Source of the DNA: JAGVJT01 sp964513205
GTDB taxonomy: Bacteria > Pseudomonadota > Gammaproteobacteria > Legionellales > Legionellaceae
NCBI GenBank assembly: GCA_964513205.1
Contig: CAZELP010000008.1
Span: 10,649 to 74,648, forward strand
Direction of reading: 5' to 3'
Length of the DNA stretch: 64,000 nt
Both the position numbers and the translations under genes were made by a program. This document shows positions 45,360 to 54,988 of the stretch, piece after piece (positions within the stretch are counted from its first letter, which is position 1; each line of letters starts with the position of its first letter). The notes under the pieces are model-generated. The model was not told the DNA's origin, did no database searches, and worked only from the letters and a program-made list of their open reading frames with translations.

Positions 45360-46136
45360 TTATTCTGCCTCAGAACACATTAATTTCAATTTATCTTTCT
45401 TTTCCGGATAATTGATCAAAACAGCCTTATAGACGCCTTTAAACACAAATAAACTGCCCGCGGCGACCCCTATTACTCCAAATTTATTGATAAGTTGTTG
45501 AATATGTGAAAAAGAACCCGCGCCCCCTAATGCGGTAATCGGGAGCTTAACTTTACTCCTAATAGATTCGATTAAATCAAAATCATAGCCAGCCATAGTG
45601 CCATCAGCATCGATGGAATTGATCACTATCTCACCAGCGCCAAGCTCCTCTGCTCTTCGTGCAAAATCAACAGGATCAATTTTCGTTGATTTTGTTCCAT
45701 TAATTATTTTGATTTCGTAGTTCTTACGCCATTGACTTTTTTTCACATCAATCACAACAACAACACTCTGACTACCCACAATTCTTGAAGCACTTGAAAT
45801 AATTTGAGGGTTCATGACGGCAGCAGAGCTAAGCGCGACCTTCTCAACACCTAATTTAATTATTTTCTCAATTTGCTCAACAGTGGAAACACCACCACCA
45901 TAACACAACGGCATTCTACATTCAGATGCCAATATCTCTAGTAAAAAATAGTTAGGCTCTCTTTTTTCTGCAGAAGCATCTATATCCAATATCACTAGCT
46001 CATCAACTTCTTTTTCGTTAAATATTCTAACAGCATTGATTGGATCGCCCACATATTTAGGATTGGTAAACTGAACCGTTTTTACCAATCCTTTATTGTG
46101 TAGCAATAAGCAAGGTATAATTCGTGGAAACAGCAT
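45360..46136 (-). CDS. HisF-like amidotransferase synthase subunit (second copy type)
   Basis: TIM-barrel protein related to imidazole-glycerol-phosphate synthase HisF, here working with the WbpG-like enzyme as an ammonia channel. 258 residues. LFPRIIPCLLLHNKGLVKTV departs from canonical HisF (R-I-I-P-C-L-D-V). Other barrel motifs are kept: ELVILDIDASAE, LCYGGGVSTVEQIEKII, VEKVALSSAAV, VINSIDADGTMAGYDFDLI. Its context outside any histidine operon marks it as the sugar-modifying paralogue (HisF2). Confidence 0.9.
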   Translation of the reverse strand: MLFPRIIPCLLLHNKGLVKTVQFTNPKYVGDPINAVRIFNEKEVDELVILDIDASAEKREPNYFLLEILASECRMPLCYGGGVSTVEQIEKIIKLGVEKVALSSAAVMNPQIISSASRIVGSQSVVVVIDVKKSQWRKNYEIKIINGTKSTKIDPVDFARRAEELGAGEIVINSIDADGTMAGYDFDLIESIRSKVKLPITALGGAGSFSHIQQLINKFGVIGVAAGSLFVFKGVYKAVLINYPEKKDKLKLMCSEAE

Positions 46137-46139
46137 TAG

Positions 46140-46754
46140 CTAAACCTCCGAAAAATTTTTCAATAACTGCACACCAACACCATGACTTTTTTCCGGATGA
46201 AACTGTACACCGTAAATATTGTTACGACGAATACTCGATGTAAATGTATTGGAATAGAGAGTTGTACTGTATGAATCTGATATATCCTCAGGCTCAAAAT
46301 AGAAAGAGTGGAGAAAATAAAATCGCACTCCCTCACTAAGATTGTGAAACAAAGTGCCGTACGTGCTAGGTCTTACTGCATTCCATCCCATATGTGGTAA
46401 GAAAACCTCCTTATCATGAAAAACGCCGGTAATTTTCTTAACTTTACCAGGAATCCATCCGAGACCATCTGAAATACCTTCCTCACTTGAAAAGCCCATC
46501 ATCTGCATGCCGACACAAACACCAAGAACAGGTTTTTTCTCGACAAGGACTAAATGATTCACGATATCATACATACCGGAATTTTGAAGCAAATTCATAG
46601 CATGATCAAACGCACCGACACCAGGAAGAATGAGCCTCGAAACATTCTCAAAATCCTTCTCATTTTTTACTAATTTACTTGAAATATTCGCTCGTTTATA
46701 TATGTTACAAAACGCCTGCACATTTCCTAAGCCATAATCAATTATTCCAATCAT
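46140..46754 (-). CDS. HisH-like glutamine amidotransferase subunit
   Basis: Class-I glutaminase that supplies ammonia to the HisF-like partner. About 204 residues from ATG 46754 (MIGIIDYGLGNVQAFCNIY); a TTG at 46763 is the in-frame alternative. Triad visible: Cys in VLGVCVGMQMMG, His and Glu in YGVQFHPEKSHGVG. The hisF-like gene starts 3 nt after its stop. As with that gene, placement next to the WbpG-like enzyme points to sugar amidination, not histidine synthesis. Confidence 0.92.
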   Translation of the reverse strand: MIGIIDYGLGNVQAFCNIYKRANISSKLVKNEKDFENVSRLILPGVGAFDHAMNLLQNSGMYDIVNHLVLVEKKPVLGVCVGMQMMGFSSEEGISDGLGWIPGKVKKITGVFHDKEVFLPHMGWNAVRPSTYGTLFHNLSEGVRFYFLHSFYFEPEDISDSYSTTLYSNTFTSSIRRNNIYGVQFHPEKSHGVGVQLLKNFSEV

Positions 46755-46828
46755 TTTTATCAAACCTTGAGCAAAGAAACGAACAATAATTTGTTACACT
46801 AGACCATTATCAAATTTTGAAAACTTAA

Positions 46829-47971
46829 CTAGCAGCCCCCTTTACCAAGGGAGCTCATGAAAAGAGACCATGTTTCTCTTGCACATCTCTCCCAAGTGTA
46901 CTGTTTTGAAATCTCCTGTGCCAATGAAGCCAGGTTTTTTCTCAACTCAGGCGACTGAATAAGTATTTCTAAAGCGTTAGCAATAGAGGTTGGATTCTCT
47001 GGATCAAAATAAAGACCTCCATTTTGTAGAATTTCCGGCATAGGCCCTCTATTAGAACAAACAATTGGAAGGCCTGAGGCCATACCCTCTAATAAAGTAA
47101 TTGGCATGTTCTCGCAACTTGAAGCAAAAACAAAAATATCTGATTGAGCAAGATAGGACGGGATTGAAGCGTGAGGGACAAACGAGATTTGTTTTACAAA
47201 TTGCCTATCAGGATCAGACATCAATATTTGCCGATCTAACAATTTTTTAGCACGCCCAGCTCCCCCTCCCACTAATAATAAAGAAGCCTCATAGCCTCGA
47301 TCACGTAACTGTTTTATCGCACGGACAACCATCCATTGATGTTTATACATTGCCACATTAGAAACATAAATACAACGAATTTCTTTGTTCGTGAATTCCT
47401 CCGATTGGGTATGAACAAGATTCCGAAACTCATCCCCAATACCATGAGGGATCACCGCGCAACCTTCAAAATTTCGTATATTTTTCAAAATCACATTTTT
47501 TGCATAATTAGTTAGAAATACAGCCACTTCTGCATTTTTAAGCGACCTCAATTGCACGTATTTAAGTAAAACCAACCTTAATTTAGATTTTGAAAAACCA
47601 TATCGGCTCATTTCACCAAATTCGAATGAAAGCATGTCTTGACTTAGTGTAATTGAAGGAGAAAAAGAACAAACAGATCCCGCATCTGTATTAAAAAGAA
47701 GATCACACCCCAATGCTCGTGCTTGTTTAGGCAGAGAATAGTACTGCCACCATAACTGGTGAAAAATAGATTTTTCCGTGACCTTAGGGACATGCTTTAC
47801 TAACCAAGGATAGTTAGGGATGCTATCAGCAAGAGATTGGTAAACCCAAAGATGAACCTCCTTAATACCATAATTTTGAAGCTCAGCAAATACCAAAATT
47901 CCTATTAAGTGAGCTCTCGCGCCCCCGGAGCGATTACGAGAAGCATCAATTCCAATAATTTTTCCACTCAT
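46829..47971 (-). CDS. GT4-family glycosyltransferase
   Basis: Cytoplasmic glycosyltransferase of GT-B fold. 380 residues. N-terminal KIIGIDASRNRSGGARAHLI, nucleotide-sugar domain IRCIYVSNVAMYKHQWMVV, and the C-terminal GT4 motif VFASSCENMPITLLEGMASG with the E-x7-E pair. Donor and acceptor cannot be read from sequence. The 181-nt gap downstream (47972-48152) holds no clear feature; upstream is the hisH-like gene. Clearly AT-rich compared with the dcw region. Confidence 0.88.
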   Translation of the reverse strand: MSGKIIGIDASRNRSGGARAHLIGILVFAELQNYGIKEVHLWVYQSLADSIPNYPWLVKHVPKVTEKSIFHQLWWQYYSLPKQARALGCDLLFNTDAGSVCSFSPSITLSQDMLSFEFGEMSRYGFSKSKLRLVLLKYVQLRSLKNAEVAVFLTNYAKNVILKNIRNFEGCAVIPHGIGDEFRNLVHTQSEEFTNKEIRCIYVSNVAMYKHQWMVVRAIKQLRDRGYEASLLLVGGGAGRAKKLLDRQILMSDPDRQFVKQISFVPHASIPSYLAQSDIFVFASSCENMPITLLEGMASGLPIVCSNRGPMPEILQNGGLYFDPENPTSIANALEILIQSPELRKNLASLAQEISKQYTWERCARETWSLFMSSLGKGGC

Positions 47972-48152
47972 TCTACAAAATAAATCCTTCTATCGACGAA
48001 AAATTGAATTTTTTTAGCAGCACACGCCACTCCCCCAAAAAAGCCCTCTCACCAAGAGATAGTGTCATTTAGTTCTATTGATGTCAACCGCTGAACAAAA
48101 CCTCTCTTTTAGAAAACAGAACTATTCAGCGATTGGGAGGAGCAATCCAAAG

Positions 48153-49106
48153 CTAACCACTAGATGACAATATTTTCTTTAATTCCTTAACAATTTTTTT
48201 AGTATGAAGAATCTGAAATTCTTCAGCCAAATGATACTCTGCATCATAAAAAACATCTCGTGAATACTGACTTCTATTTTCCAAAAGAAGAAAGTGATGT
48301 CCGTTACGCAGATGAAAGTCACGTAATTTCGCAACCAATTCCTCAGAAATCTTTTGATCATCAAAAATTGTAGGAAGACCGCCAACGACCATCACATGCT
48401 TTGTTTTAGCCCATAACTCAAAATCAGCAACTATTTTTGATTTATAAGAATTAACATTTACTGATTCCGGAGAAGGAGTCTCCCAGATTAGCGTATCACG
48501 ATACGCTTTATATGCTAAAGCTTTACTTAAGTCATGCCCAGTCTCATCACCCTGCACAGTCAACGTATTTGCACCATATCTTCTTTTTTTACCCATTTTA
48601 TATAAAGTCATTTCACCAAGGCTAGAGATAAAGTATTTTACGTTAAAATAAAAAATAGCATATGCCGTGCGCACAAGGCCTAAATGAGGAATATAAGAGC
48701 GATCGTACGCTAGAGCATAAGGGAGCTCTATCCCTGTAGACATACTTTCTCTAGTACCGCTAAATAATGAATATTCAAGAGGAATGTAGACAATATCTCC
48801 CGACTTTAGATATGGCTTTATTTTGTACAGCTGATAATCTAAAGAAAGATTGGCCGATATCGACATATTCACACAAGGTATATTAAGAATTTTTTCTACA
48901 ACCTCACAGCGATGGCTAAATCGCCCATTACTACCTGCTAAGATAACAATTTTTCTCGAATCTATTTGTTGGAGATACCCCAATTTTTTTTGAAAATACT
49001 CACCTAAAATACCAATTGTTAACGGTTTGTGAATAAAGAACACAAACAACATGATCCAGAAGGAACATGAAAAAACTGTAAAAAATAGAATATGTTTTAA
49101 TTTCAT
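48153..49106 (-). CDS. Membrane-anchored SGNH-like protein, partner of the MBOAT acyltransferase
   Basis: About 317 residues from ATG 49106, overlapping the MBOAT stop region (TGATATG). One N-terminal membrane helix (ILFFTVFSCSFWIMLFVFF), then a periplasmic domain. Candidate catalytic elements are the Ser in LAGSNGRFSHR near the start and the Asp/His in FYDAEYHLAEEF near the end, the usual order of SGNH hydrolases. Pairing with an AlgI-type MBOAT resembles AlgI/AlgJ/AlgX, PatA/PatB and DltB/DltD systems. Likely transfers O-acetyl groups to the exported glycan (inference). Confidence 0.72.
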   Translation of the reverse strand: MKLKHILFFTVFSCSFWIMLFVFFIHKPLTIGILGEYFQKKLGYLQQIDSRKIVILAGSNGRFSHRCEVVEKILNIPCVNMSISANLSLDYQLYKIKPYLKSGDIVYIPLEYSLFSGTRESMSTGIELPYALAYDRSYIPHLGLVRTAYAIFYFNVKYFISSLGEMTLYKMGKKRRYGANTLTVQGDETGHDLSKALAYKAYRDTLIWETPSPESVNVNSYKSKIVADFELWAKTKHVMVVGGLPTIFDDQKISEELVAKLRDFHLRNGHHFLLLENRSQYSRDVFYDAEYHLAEEFQILHTKKIVKELKKILSSSG

Positions 49107-49107
49107 A

Positions 49108-50601
49108 TCAAAATTGGAAGTAAAGAAATTCAGAAACAGCCCGGCTAAACAAAATCGACTGAATAATAAAATAAGTACCAAACATTAATGCAGCCGCACG
49201 TAAAAAATATGTCATTTCATTTGTTGCGGGGAACCAAACTAAGACACATGATACACAGATCATCCCTAACATTTCAACCACACCCATTGTTGTCCCAGCA
49301 CCTAACAAAGGGTCAGCAGCCGTAACCGATACAAATCGCGCCATCCCCGGAATAATACTAGCAATCTGCTCAGGTAAAATAAAACCATGCAGTCCCAGCA
49401 TCCCCTGAACAATGTTAGATGCACCAGCAAAACTATCTGCACGAAATACTACCCATGCCAATACAACAGCTAAAAATGTTACCACTGTTCCAAGCCAAGA
49501 AGTTAGAATGCTCGAATATTGTAAGAAGGTCAACTTCGTTCTAATCATTTGCCAAAAATGATTTATAATAAGATATGATCCATGCATACATCCCCATACA
49601 ACAAATGTCCAATTCGCACCATGCCACAACCCTCCAAGTAACATAGTAATGAATAAGTTTAAGTGTTTTCGAAGCATACCCTTATAAGCACCACCAAGAG
49701 GAATATAAAGATAATCACGCAAAAAACGAGACAGTGTCATATGCCATCGACGCCAAAACTCAATGATATTTTTGGATTTATATGGAGAATGGAAATTCAA
49801 TGGGAGATCAATATTAAACATCTTAGCAATACCTATAGCCATATCAGAGTAACCAGAAAAATCAAAATACAATTGAAATGTATACGATAAAGCCGCAGAC
49901 CAACTCTGGAAAAAAGTTATCACAACCTGATGTTCAGCTGCCGTAAACACTGGTGTTACATACGAAGAAAGTCCATCTGCAATAATAATTTTCTTAAACA
50001 AGCCTATTAGAAAAATAGCGATTCCTAGACTTAAATTTTTAGAGTTAAAAGTATAAACCACATTTTTTTGAAATTGAGGAATGATTTCATAATGATGAAC
50101 TATTGGACCCGCAACTAATTGCGGAAAATAAACCACAAATAAACAATACTGAAGAAAAGAGTATTCTCGCGTTTTTCCTTTATAAGCATCAACCAAGTAT
50201 GCAACTTGTTGAAAAGTAAAAAATGATATAGCCAAAGGAAGAACTATTTTTTCTATTCGATAGTCTGTTGAACAAGCAATATTGACATTAGAAATAAAAA
50301 AGTTAGCATATTTATAGTAGCCAAGAGCAGCCAGATTTGCTAATACACCCATAGTTAAAATAATTTTTGGTCTTATATTACGAACTGAGCGGCTTAAAAT
50401 ATGTCCAACCCCAAAATTAAATAACATCGAAAAAATAATAAGTGCTAAATAATTAAAATCCCACCAACCATAAAAAAAAAGGGACGCACTCAGAAGCCAC
50501 ATCATAGCAATTTTCTTGTTTTCAACTCGACCCAATAAAAAAAAAACTAAAAGAGTAACTGGTAGAAATAAGAATATAAACTCACGAGAATTAAATAACA
50601 T
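49108..50601 (-). CDS. MBOAT-family O-acyltransferase (AlgI/PatA-like)
   Basis: Polytopic membrane enzyme that carries acyl groups across the inner membrane for O-acylation of extracytoplasmic polysaccharide. 497 residues, about eleven membrane segments. N-terminal FNSREFIFLFLPVTLLVFF, the MBOAT signatures FDFSGYSDMAIGIAKMF, FWRRWHMTLSRFLRDYLYIP and GGLWHGANWTFVVWGCMHG with the catalytic His. Its 3' end abuts the SGNH-like gene and its 5' end overlaps the polymerase gene. Confidence 0.93.
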   Translation of the reverse strand: MLFNSREFIFLFLPVTLLVFFLLGRVENKKIAMMWLLSASLFFYGWWDFNYLALIIFSMLFNFGVGHILSRSVRNIRPKIILTMGVLANLAALGYYKYANFFISNVNIACSTDYRIEKIVLPLAISFFTFQQVAYLVDAYKGKTREYSFLQYCLFVVYFPQLVAGPIVHHYEIIPQFQKNVVYTFNSKNLSLGIAIFLIGLFKKIIIADGLSSYVTPVFTAAEHQVVITFFQSWSAALSYTFQLYFDFSGYSDMAIGIAKMFNIDLPLNFHSPYKSKNIIEFWRRWHMTLSRFLRDYLYIPLGGAYKGMLRKHLNLFITMLLGGLWHGANWTFVVWGCMHGSYLIINHFWQMIRTKLTFLQYSSILTSWLGTVVTFLAVVLAWVVFRADSFAGASNIVQGMLGLHGFILPEQIASIIPGMARFVSVTAADPLLGAGTTMGVVEMLGMICVSCVLVWFPATNEMTYFLRAAALMFGTYFIIQSILFSRAVSEFLYFQF

Positions 50602-51817
50602 TAGACCGCCCCTTTCTAGTCAATTTAAACACAGGGTCACAATTATTTTTTCTAAAATGCCCATTGTCTAACATAATGAAGCCAAACATTAAAACCCAAA
50701 TAATCGGTAAGCATACAGCGTCATGAACGTGCACAATAAAGAAATAAAACAGCAAGACAGATATATATGCAAGCTTGTTTCTGTTATACATACTTGCATT
50801 TGAAGATCCTAGCTTCGCGATTAAAATCCCAAATGCAGCTAATAACATCACTCCGCCCTCCATATACATCGATAGGAGAGCACTCTCAGTATTATAGCGT
50901 TCTGTATGAAAAATCGATGTGCTCAAAGAACCAACACCAAGACCAAATAAAGGCATGTCATTTACAGCCACGGCATTCAGCCATCGATCAACCCTCACTT
51001 CGTTAGTATCGTCTCCAATAAATAATTTGTACAGAACTCTATAAAGAGGACTCCTATCATCCAAAAGGTCAAAAAACTCAACATGATTCAGAATAAAAGC
51101 AGAAATGCACACAAGAATAATAAGAATCCATAACACATTCTTATTATTAATTTTGGTAATAAAAAAATAAATCAACATGGAGAAAACAAACGCCATACTT
51201 CCAGATAAAAGTCCCAAATATATCATCAAAAGACAGACACCCTTAGACTTCCAGTTATTTCGTGCCATAAAGCTATCGTATAAAATAACAGAAAATGCCA
51301 TATATGCAGCATACACTTGAATTGATCCAAGCACACTGGCACCTCTTTGCTCACCAATGAGATCGAAAGCCTCAAAATATGTCCCAGAATACAAGCCAAA
51401 TAAGCAAGGATCAACAGATACTTGATACTGAGCTAGCACTCCCACCAGTAAACAACAATAAGTATTAACTTTTGCTATACATAACAGGCCTTCTAATTTG
51501 AATGAGCTCATATATAGAAAAAAAAATAACTGAAAAAAAAGATATGTCATAACCCCGACCAACACTACATTTATAGGTTGCATAAAAAATGATAATCCAG
51601 TCAGAGCAATGATGATAGATAGATATAGATAAAAATAGGCTTTGTCCTGCGTTAAAAGGTTAATTTTGTTAACGACGATCATAAAACTAAAACAGCACAT
51701 CAATAACACATAAATAAACAGGTATGACTTCCAGCCCGTAAAGAAAAATATAGGCATCTGGAGTACCGCTGTTAAATAAAAAATGCCCCCCCCAAATTTG
51801 CTGAAACGCTCAATCAT
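50591..51817 (-). CDS. Wzy-like O-antigen polymerase / ligase family membrane protein
   Basis: About 408 residues with ten or more membrane segments and a large periplasmic loop. After it comes LFGLGVGSLSTSIFHTERYN, then SALLSMYMEGGVMLLAAFGI, a pattern common in Wzy and WaaL-type proteins (the loop Arg/His, then G-x-G near the last helices). The start ATG 51817 has GAGGG 5 nt upstream. Sequence alone does not separate polymerase from ligase; with no other candidate here, polymerase is more likely. Confidence 0.78.
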   Translation of the reverse strand: MIERFSKFGGGIFYLTAVLQMPIFFFTGWKSYLFIYVLLMCCFSFMIVVNKINLLTQDKAYFYLYLSIIIALTGLSFFMQPINVVLVGVMTYLFFQLFFFLYMSSFKLEGLLCIAKVNTYCCLLVGVLAQYQVSVDPCLFGLYSGTYFEAFDLIGEQRGASVLGSIQVYAAYMAFSVILYDSFMARNNWKSKGVCLLMIYLGLLSGSMAFVFSMLIYFFITKINNKNVLWILIILVCISAFILNHVEFFDLLDDRSPLYRVLYKLFIGDDTNEVRVDRWLNAVAVNDMPLFGLGVGSLSTSIFHTERYNTESALLSMYMEGGVMLLAAFGILIAKLGSSNASMYNRNKLAYISVLLFYFFIVHVHDAVCLPIIWVLMFGFIMLDNGHFRKNNCDPVFKLTRKGRSNVI

Positions 51818-51825
51818 AAATACCC

Positions 51826-53133
51826 TCAAATATTAGACGAGCCTAATGCAATTATTGCATGCTCAATTTCTTTTTTTATGGATTGGACAGACACAGATAA
51901 TTGCTCTCTTATCACCTTCCGATTCTGGATTATCTCTCTAATAGCTTTATCCAAGACCATTGGGTCAACGGTCGCTATTTTAAAAACATACTGGCCACAT
52001 CCCAAAAGTTCAAAGGTTCCTTCTGCCTTTGTTCCATGATACGAAATGTTTAAAGTTGGAACACATCTTGATGTTGAAAAAATAGAGGAATGTAGTCTTG
52101 TTGCGACAAATACATCCATTGTTGCGTAGGTTTCCACTAAATCAACACACTCATAGTTACCCTCTATTAAAGTAACATTCCGCGGGTTATTTGACTCTTT
52201 GATAATTTCTCGTGCTAATCGTAAATCCTCTACTTCAGTCTCAGGATGTCTATTGATCACCTGAGGAAATATATAAAAATGTACCTCATAATCTCTACTT
52301 AGCTCATCAAACATATTTTTAAAGACTGCAAAATAATTTTTTCTTGAGAGTTCACTTTTAAAATCAAAATCAACAATAGTAATTCCAATATTAATTTTCG
52401 AGGAGTCGGGAACAAAAATTTTTTTACCCAAAGATGAATCAAGATTAAAAGCCATATCTGGGCAAAAAGCTACTTTCTCCCGAGGAAAATGAACACCATC
52501 TTTTTTTAATAAAAACAGACTCTCCTTCTCTCGAAAATAAATTTTATCAATATACTTGATAAAAAATCTAAAAATAGCTCTCGAAAAGCGACTTTCAAAT
52601 GGACCTAATGATTGCGCTAAAACAATTGTTTTTTTTCTGAATAGCTTTGCAATAAAGAACGGATGCATAACTCTTATTAAAGAGATATCTTCCCTCAGTG
52701 AACCATTTGAGCATAAAAAACTACCACCCTTGCTAATAACTATATCACTATCCTTTATAGCCTGAAGAGAGGCTCGCTCATTATTAGTCGCCCAAATTAA
52801 TCCCCCCCATAATTTTATCGAAACATAATTTAAGAGGTTCTTCAAAGTATACTTAAAAAGCGCAATATGCTTGCTTTTCGTATCATATCGAACAAAACCT
52901 CTTCTGGTCTTTAAAAAAAGCTGAGGAAAAAGAGAGGGATAAACAGCATCAGCATATTTTCTTAACTCTTGATGCTCATCTATAAAATAAGGATCTTCCG
53001 CGGCAAAAGTAGACTGAAGAGATATATGACAACCGATATATTGACTCCGGAGACTCTGGATTGTTGCAATAATAATTGCAGCATCACCCTTATTAAAATC
53101 GGAGTAGCTATGAATAAGGAGAAATTGCTTCAT
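51826..53133 (-). CDS. Polysaccharide pyruvyl transferase family protein
   Basis: Transfers pyruvate as a ketal to a sugar, or acts as a related sugar-modifying enzyme. About 435 residues from ATG 53133 (MKQFLLIHSYSDFNKGDAAI) with AGG 7 nt upstream; a longer frame reaches 53184. The family start (N-x-GD-x-A, here DFNKGDAAII), VISKGGSFLCSNGS, IVLAQSLGPFESRFSRAIF, FCPDMAFNLD and VATRLHSSIFS are present. The exact acceptor sugar is unknown. Confidence 0.87.
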   Translation of the reverse strand: MKQFLLIHSYSDFNKGDAAIIIATIQSLRSQYIGCHISLQSTFAAEDPYFIDEHQELRKYADAVYPSLFPQLFLKTRRGFVRYDTKSKHIALFKYTLKNLLNYVSIKLWGGLIWATNNERASLQAIKDSDIVISKGGSFLCSNGSLREDISLIRVMHPFFIAKLFRKKTIVLAQSLGPFESRFSRAIFRFFIKYIDKIYFREKESLFLLKKDGVHFPREKVAFCPDMAFNLDSSLGKKIFVPDSSKINIGITIVDFDFKSELSRKNYFAVFKNMFDELSRDYEVHFYIFPQVINRHPETEVEDLRLAREIIKESNNPRNVTLIEGNYECVDLVETYATMDVFVATRLHSSIFSTSRCVPTLNISYHGTKAEGTFELLGCGQYVFKIATVDPMVLDKAIREIIQNRKVIREQLSVSVQSIKKEIEHAIIALGSSNI

Positions 53134-53247
53134 GTACACCTTTCCTTGTGTGACTTTGGTTAAGTTCTTATATTTTATTTTCAAAAGGATTGCAACTAAA
53201 TTAGCCCCCCAACTAAAGCTAATTTAGATATCAATATAAAAAGCTTC

Positions 53248-54876
53248 CTAATAAAATTCATCAAAGTAAAATTTTTTCTTAAACTGACAACAATCAATGA
53301 ATTTATTCATGGCTTTATCCTCTATGAGATCCTCAAATTCCCTGTACTTATAAGAGACAAATCTCAGCCCATTGAGATTCATTAACGTTTCTGGTAACAA
53401 CCTTCTAAAATTATAATGATAAGTATACCGCAACAATCGCTCATATCTATCTTCGTCTACTATTAATTGGTCATTACAAGCAGCGTCAATAAGTGAAAAG
53501 TAATCTTCTTTACTCTCAGGATCGAAACTGATATTTCGATCACTATAATAAAATTTTGATGCTAAAATTGTTGGTATCTTTAAGTACAGAGTTTCAAAGC
53601 CGATCATTGAGCCATACAATAGCACTGCCTTTGAAATTGAAGCGATGGATAAGCTGGTAATAGCATGATCATAAGGGATTAGAAGCACATTTTCGGGCAA
53701 TCCTGAACTATTTCGATTTTTCAATATGTCGCCAATACCCTCATGGTCAGGATTTTCGGCAGGATGTGTTCGTATTATTAAAGTATATTCTTCATTCTTA
53801 GCAAACCAAGCAATGGTCTCACAGACCCAATCAACAATACTGCTAAAAATAATATTGGGTCTAAATATTTGCCCATCCCACGGAATATTTGGAAAAAGGC
53901 CAACAATTTTTTGGCTTTTTTCCAAATTTAAAACCCTATAAATTTCATCACGCTCCATAATTTTTTTGCTTTTTAAGTTATAATCAACGAAATCAAATGT
54001 GTTAACTTTATGACCAACTTTTGCCATCAAATATGCCACACTCTGCTCTCTCTGACGAGAGGTAAATTCACAATGCCCCCACTCATCATCATGCTCAGTC
54101 ATTGGTTCACTTAGGTACGAGGAATTATGTGCGGCAATAATTCCTGCGCCATGATAACTACGCCCCCATGTTATAAAATGAATGGAGCGCACCAAACAAA
54201 ACTCTTGCACAATTCCCCAGGTGGCATAAACTCCATGTGAAAGTAATACAAATTCAACTTTATTTTGTTTAAAATACTTATCAAGCACATGAATCACAAT
54301 AAGTATTGTCTTTAGAAAACCTCTCACGAGATCTTCATCTCGCTCAAAACAAAAACTATGCCGCTTAGTATACAACTGTACTGCTGAGACCAATGCTTGA
54401 TAAACCGGGATGTCCATATATTTATAGTTCATCAAATCAGATAGCGTAATTTGACTCACTTCTAGATGGATTTTTTCTCTTTCTGATTTGTCTAAATATG
54501 TATTAGTAAAAACACCAAATATCTTAAACGCAGAAAGGAATGCTTGTTGCTCGTAATAACAGAGGTTACAACGCCCCAATTTTTCCATCGAATGGTCTAG
54601 CTGGTCGCAGTAATCAATGGATTGTCCGCACATCAAAGCATCAACAGTGTATCCGCGTTTCTTTAAAAATGCAGCACAATGTCCCTCAAACATACCTGAC
54701 ACAGATGACATTCTAAAGGGAACTATGAGCACTTTTTTTTCAAAGTGTTTTTGATTATCTGATAACGAGCTAAACATTTTTCTCGCCACCACATAAGGAT
54801 TAGGTAAGTCACGATACTTATATTTAGATATAAGCGGACCTATAAAATTTAAAGAGCTGACAATATCCATTCGCAT
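53248..54876 (-). CDS. Capsule-type polysaccharide biosynthesis protein (glycosyltransferase-like)
   Basis: 542 residues (an in-frame ATG at 54870 has AGGA better placed). Resembles capsule-polysaccharide synthesis proteins of GT-B type: IVGLFPNIPWDGQIF (start of C-terminal domain), EEYTLIIRTHPAENP, and VLLYGSMIGFETLYLKIPTI with the nucleotide-binding region. The N-terminal half includes SVSGMFEGHCAAFLKKRGYT and a LLSHGVYATWG segment. Sugar specificity is unknown. Confidence 0.72.
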   Translation of the reverse strand: MRMDIVSSLNFIGPLISKYKYRDLPNPYVVARKMFSSLSDNQKHFEKKVLIVPFRMSSVSGMFEGHCAAFLKKRGYTVDALMCGQSIDYCDQLDHSMEKLGRCNLCYYEQQAFLSAFKIFGVFTNTYLDKSEREKIHLEVSQITLSDLMNYKYMDIPVYQALVSAVQLYTKRHSFCFERDEDLVRGFLKTILIVIHVLDKYFKQNKVEFVLLSHGVYATWGIVQEFCLVRSIHFITWGRSYHGAGIIAAHNSSYLSEPMTEHDDEWGHCEFTSRQREQSVAYLMAKVGHKVNTFDFVDYNLKSKKIMERDEIYRVLNLEKSQKIVGLFPNIPWDGQIFRPNIIFSSIVDWVCETIAWFAKNEEYTLIIRTHPAENPDHEGIGDILKNRNSSGLPENVLLIPYDHAITSLSIASISKAVLLYGSMIGFETLYLKIPTILASKFYYSDRNISFDPESKEDYFSLIDAACNDQLIVDEDRYERLLRYTYHYNFRRLLPETLMNLNGLRFVSYKYREFEDLIEDKAMNKFIDCCQFKKKFYFDEFY

Positions 54877-54988
54877 ATCCTATCACGTTAAGACCGTAAA
54901 ACTATACAGAAATAAAAAAGTATTCATCACAAACACGTTCTGAATAAATAACATTCGACAATGAATATCTTATTGAAATACAGTGTCA

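Noticed and set aside
45360..46754. Histidine biosynthesis operon (hisF, hisH)
   Set aside because: No other his genes are present, the HisF copy departs from the canonical start motif, and both sit beside a WbpG-like enzyme in a sugar locus.
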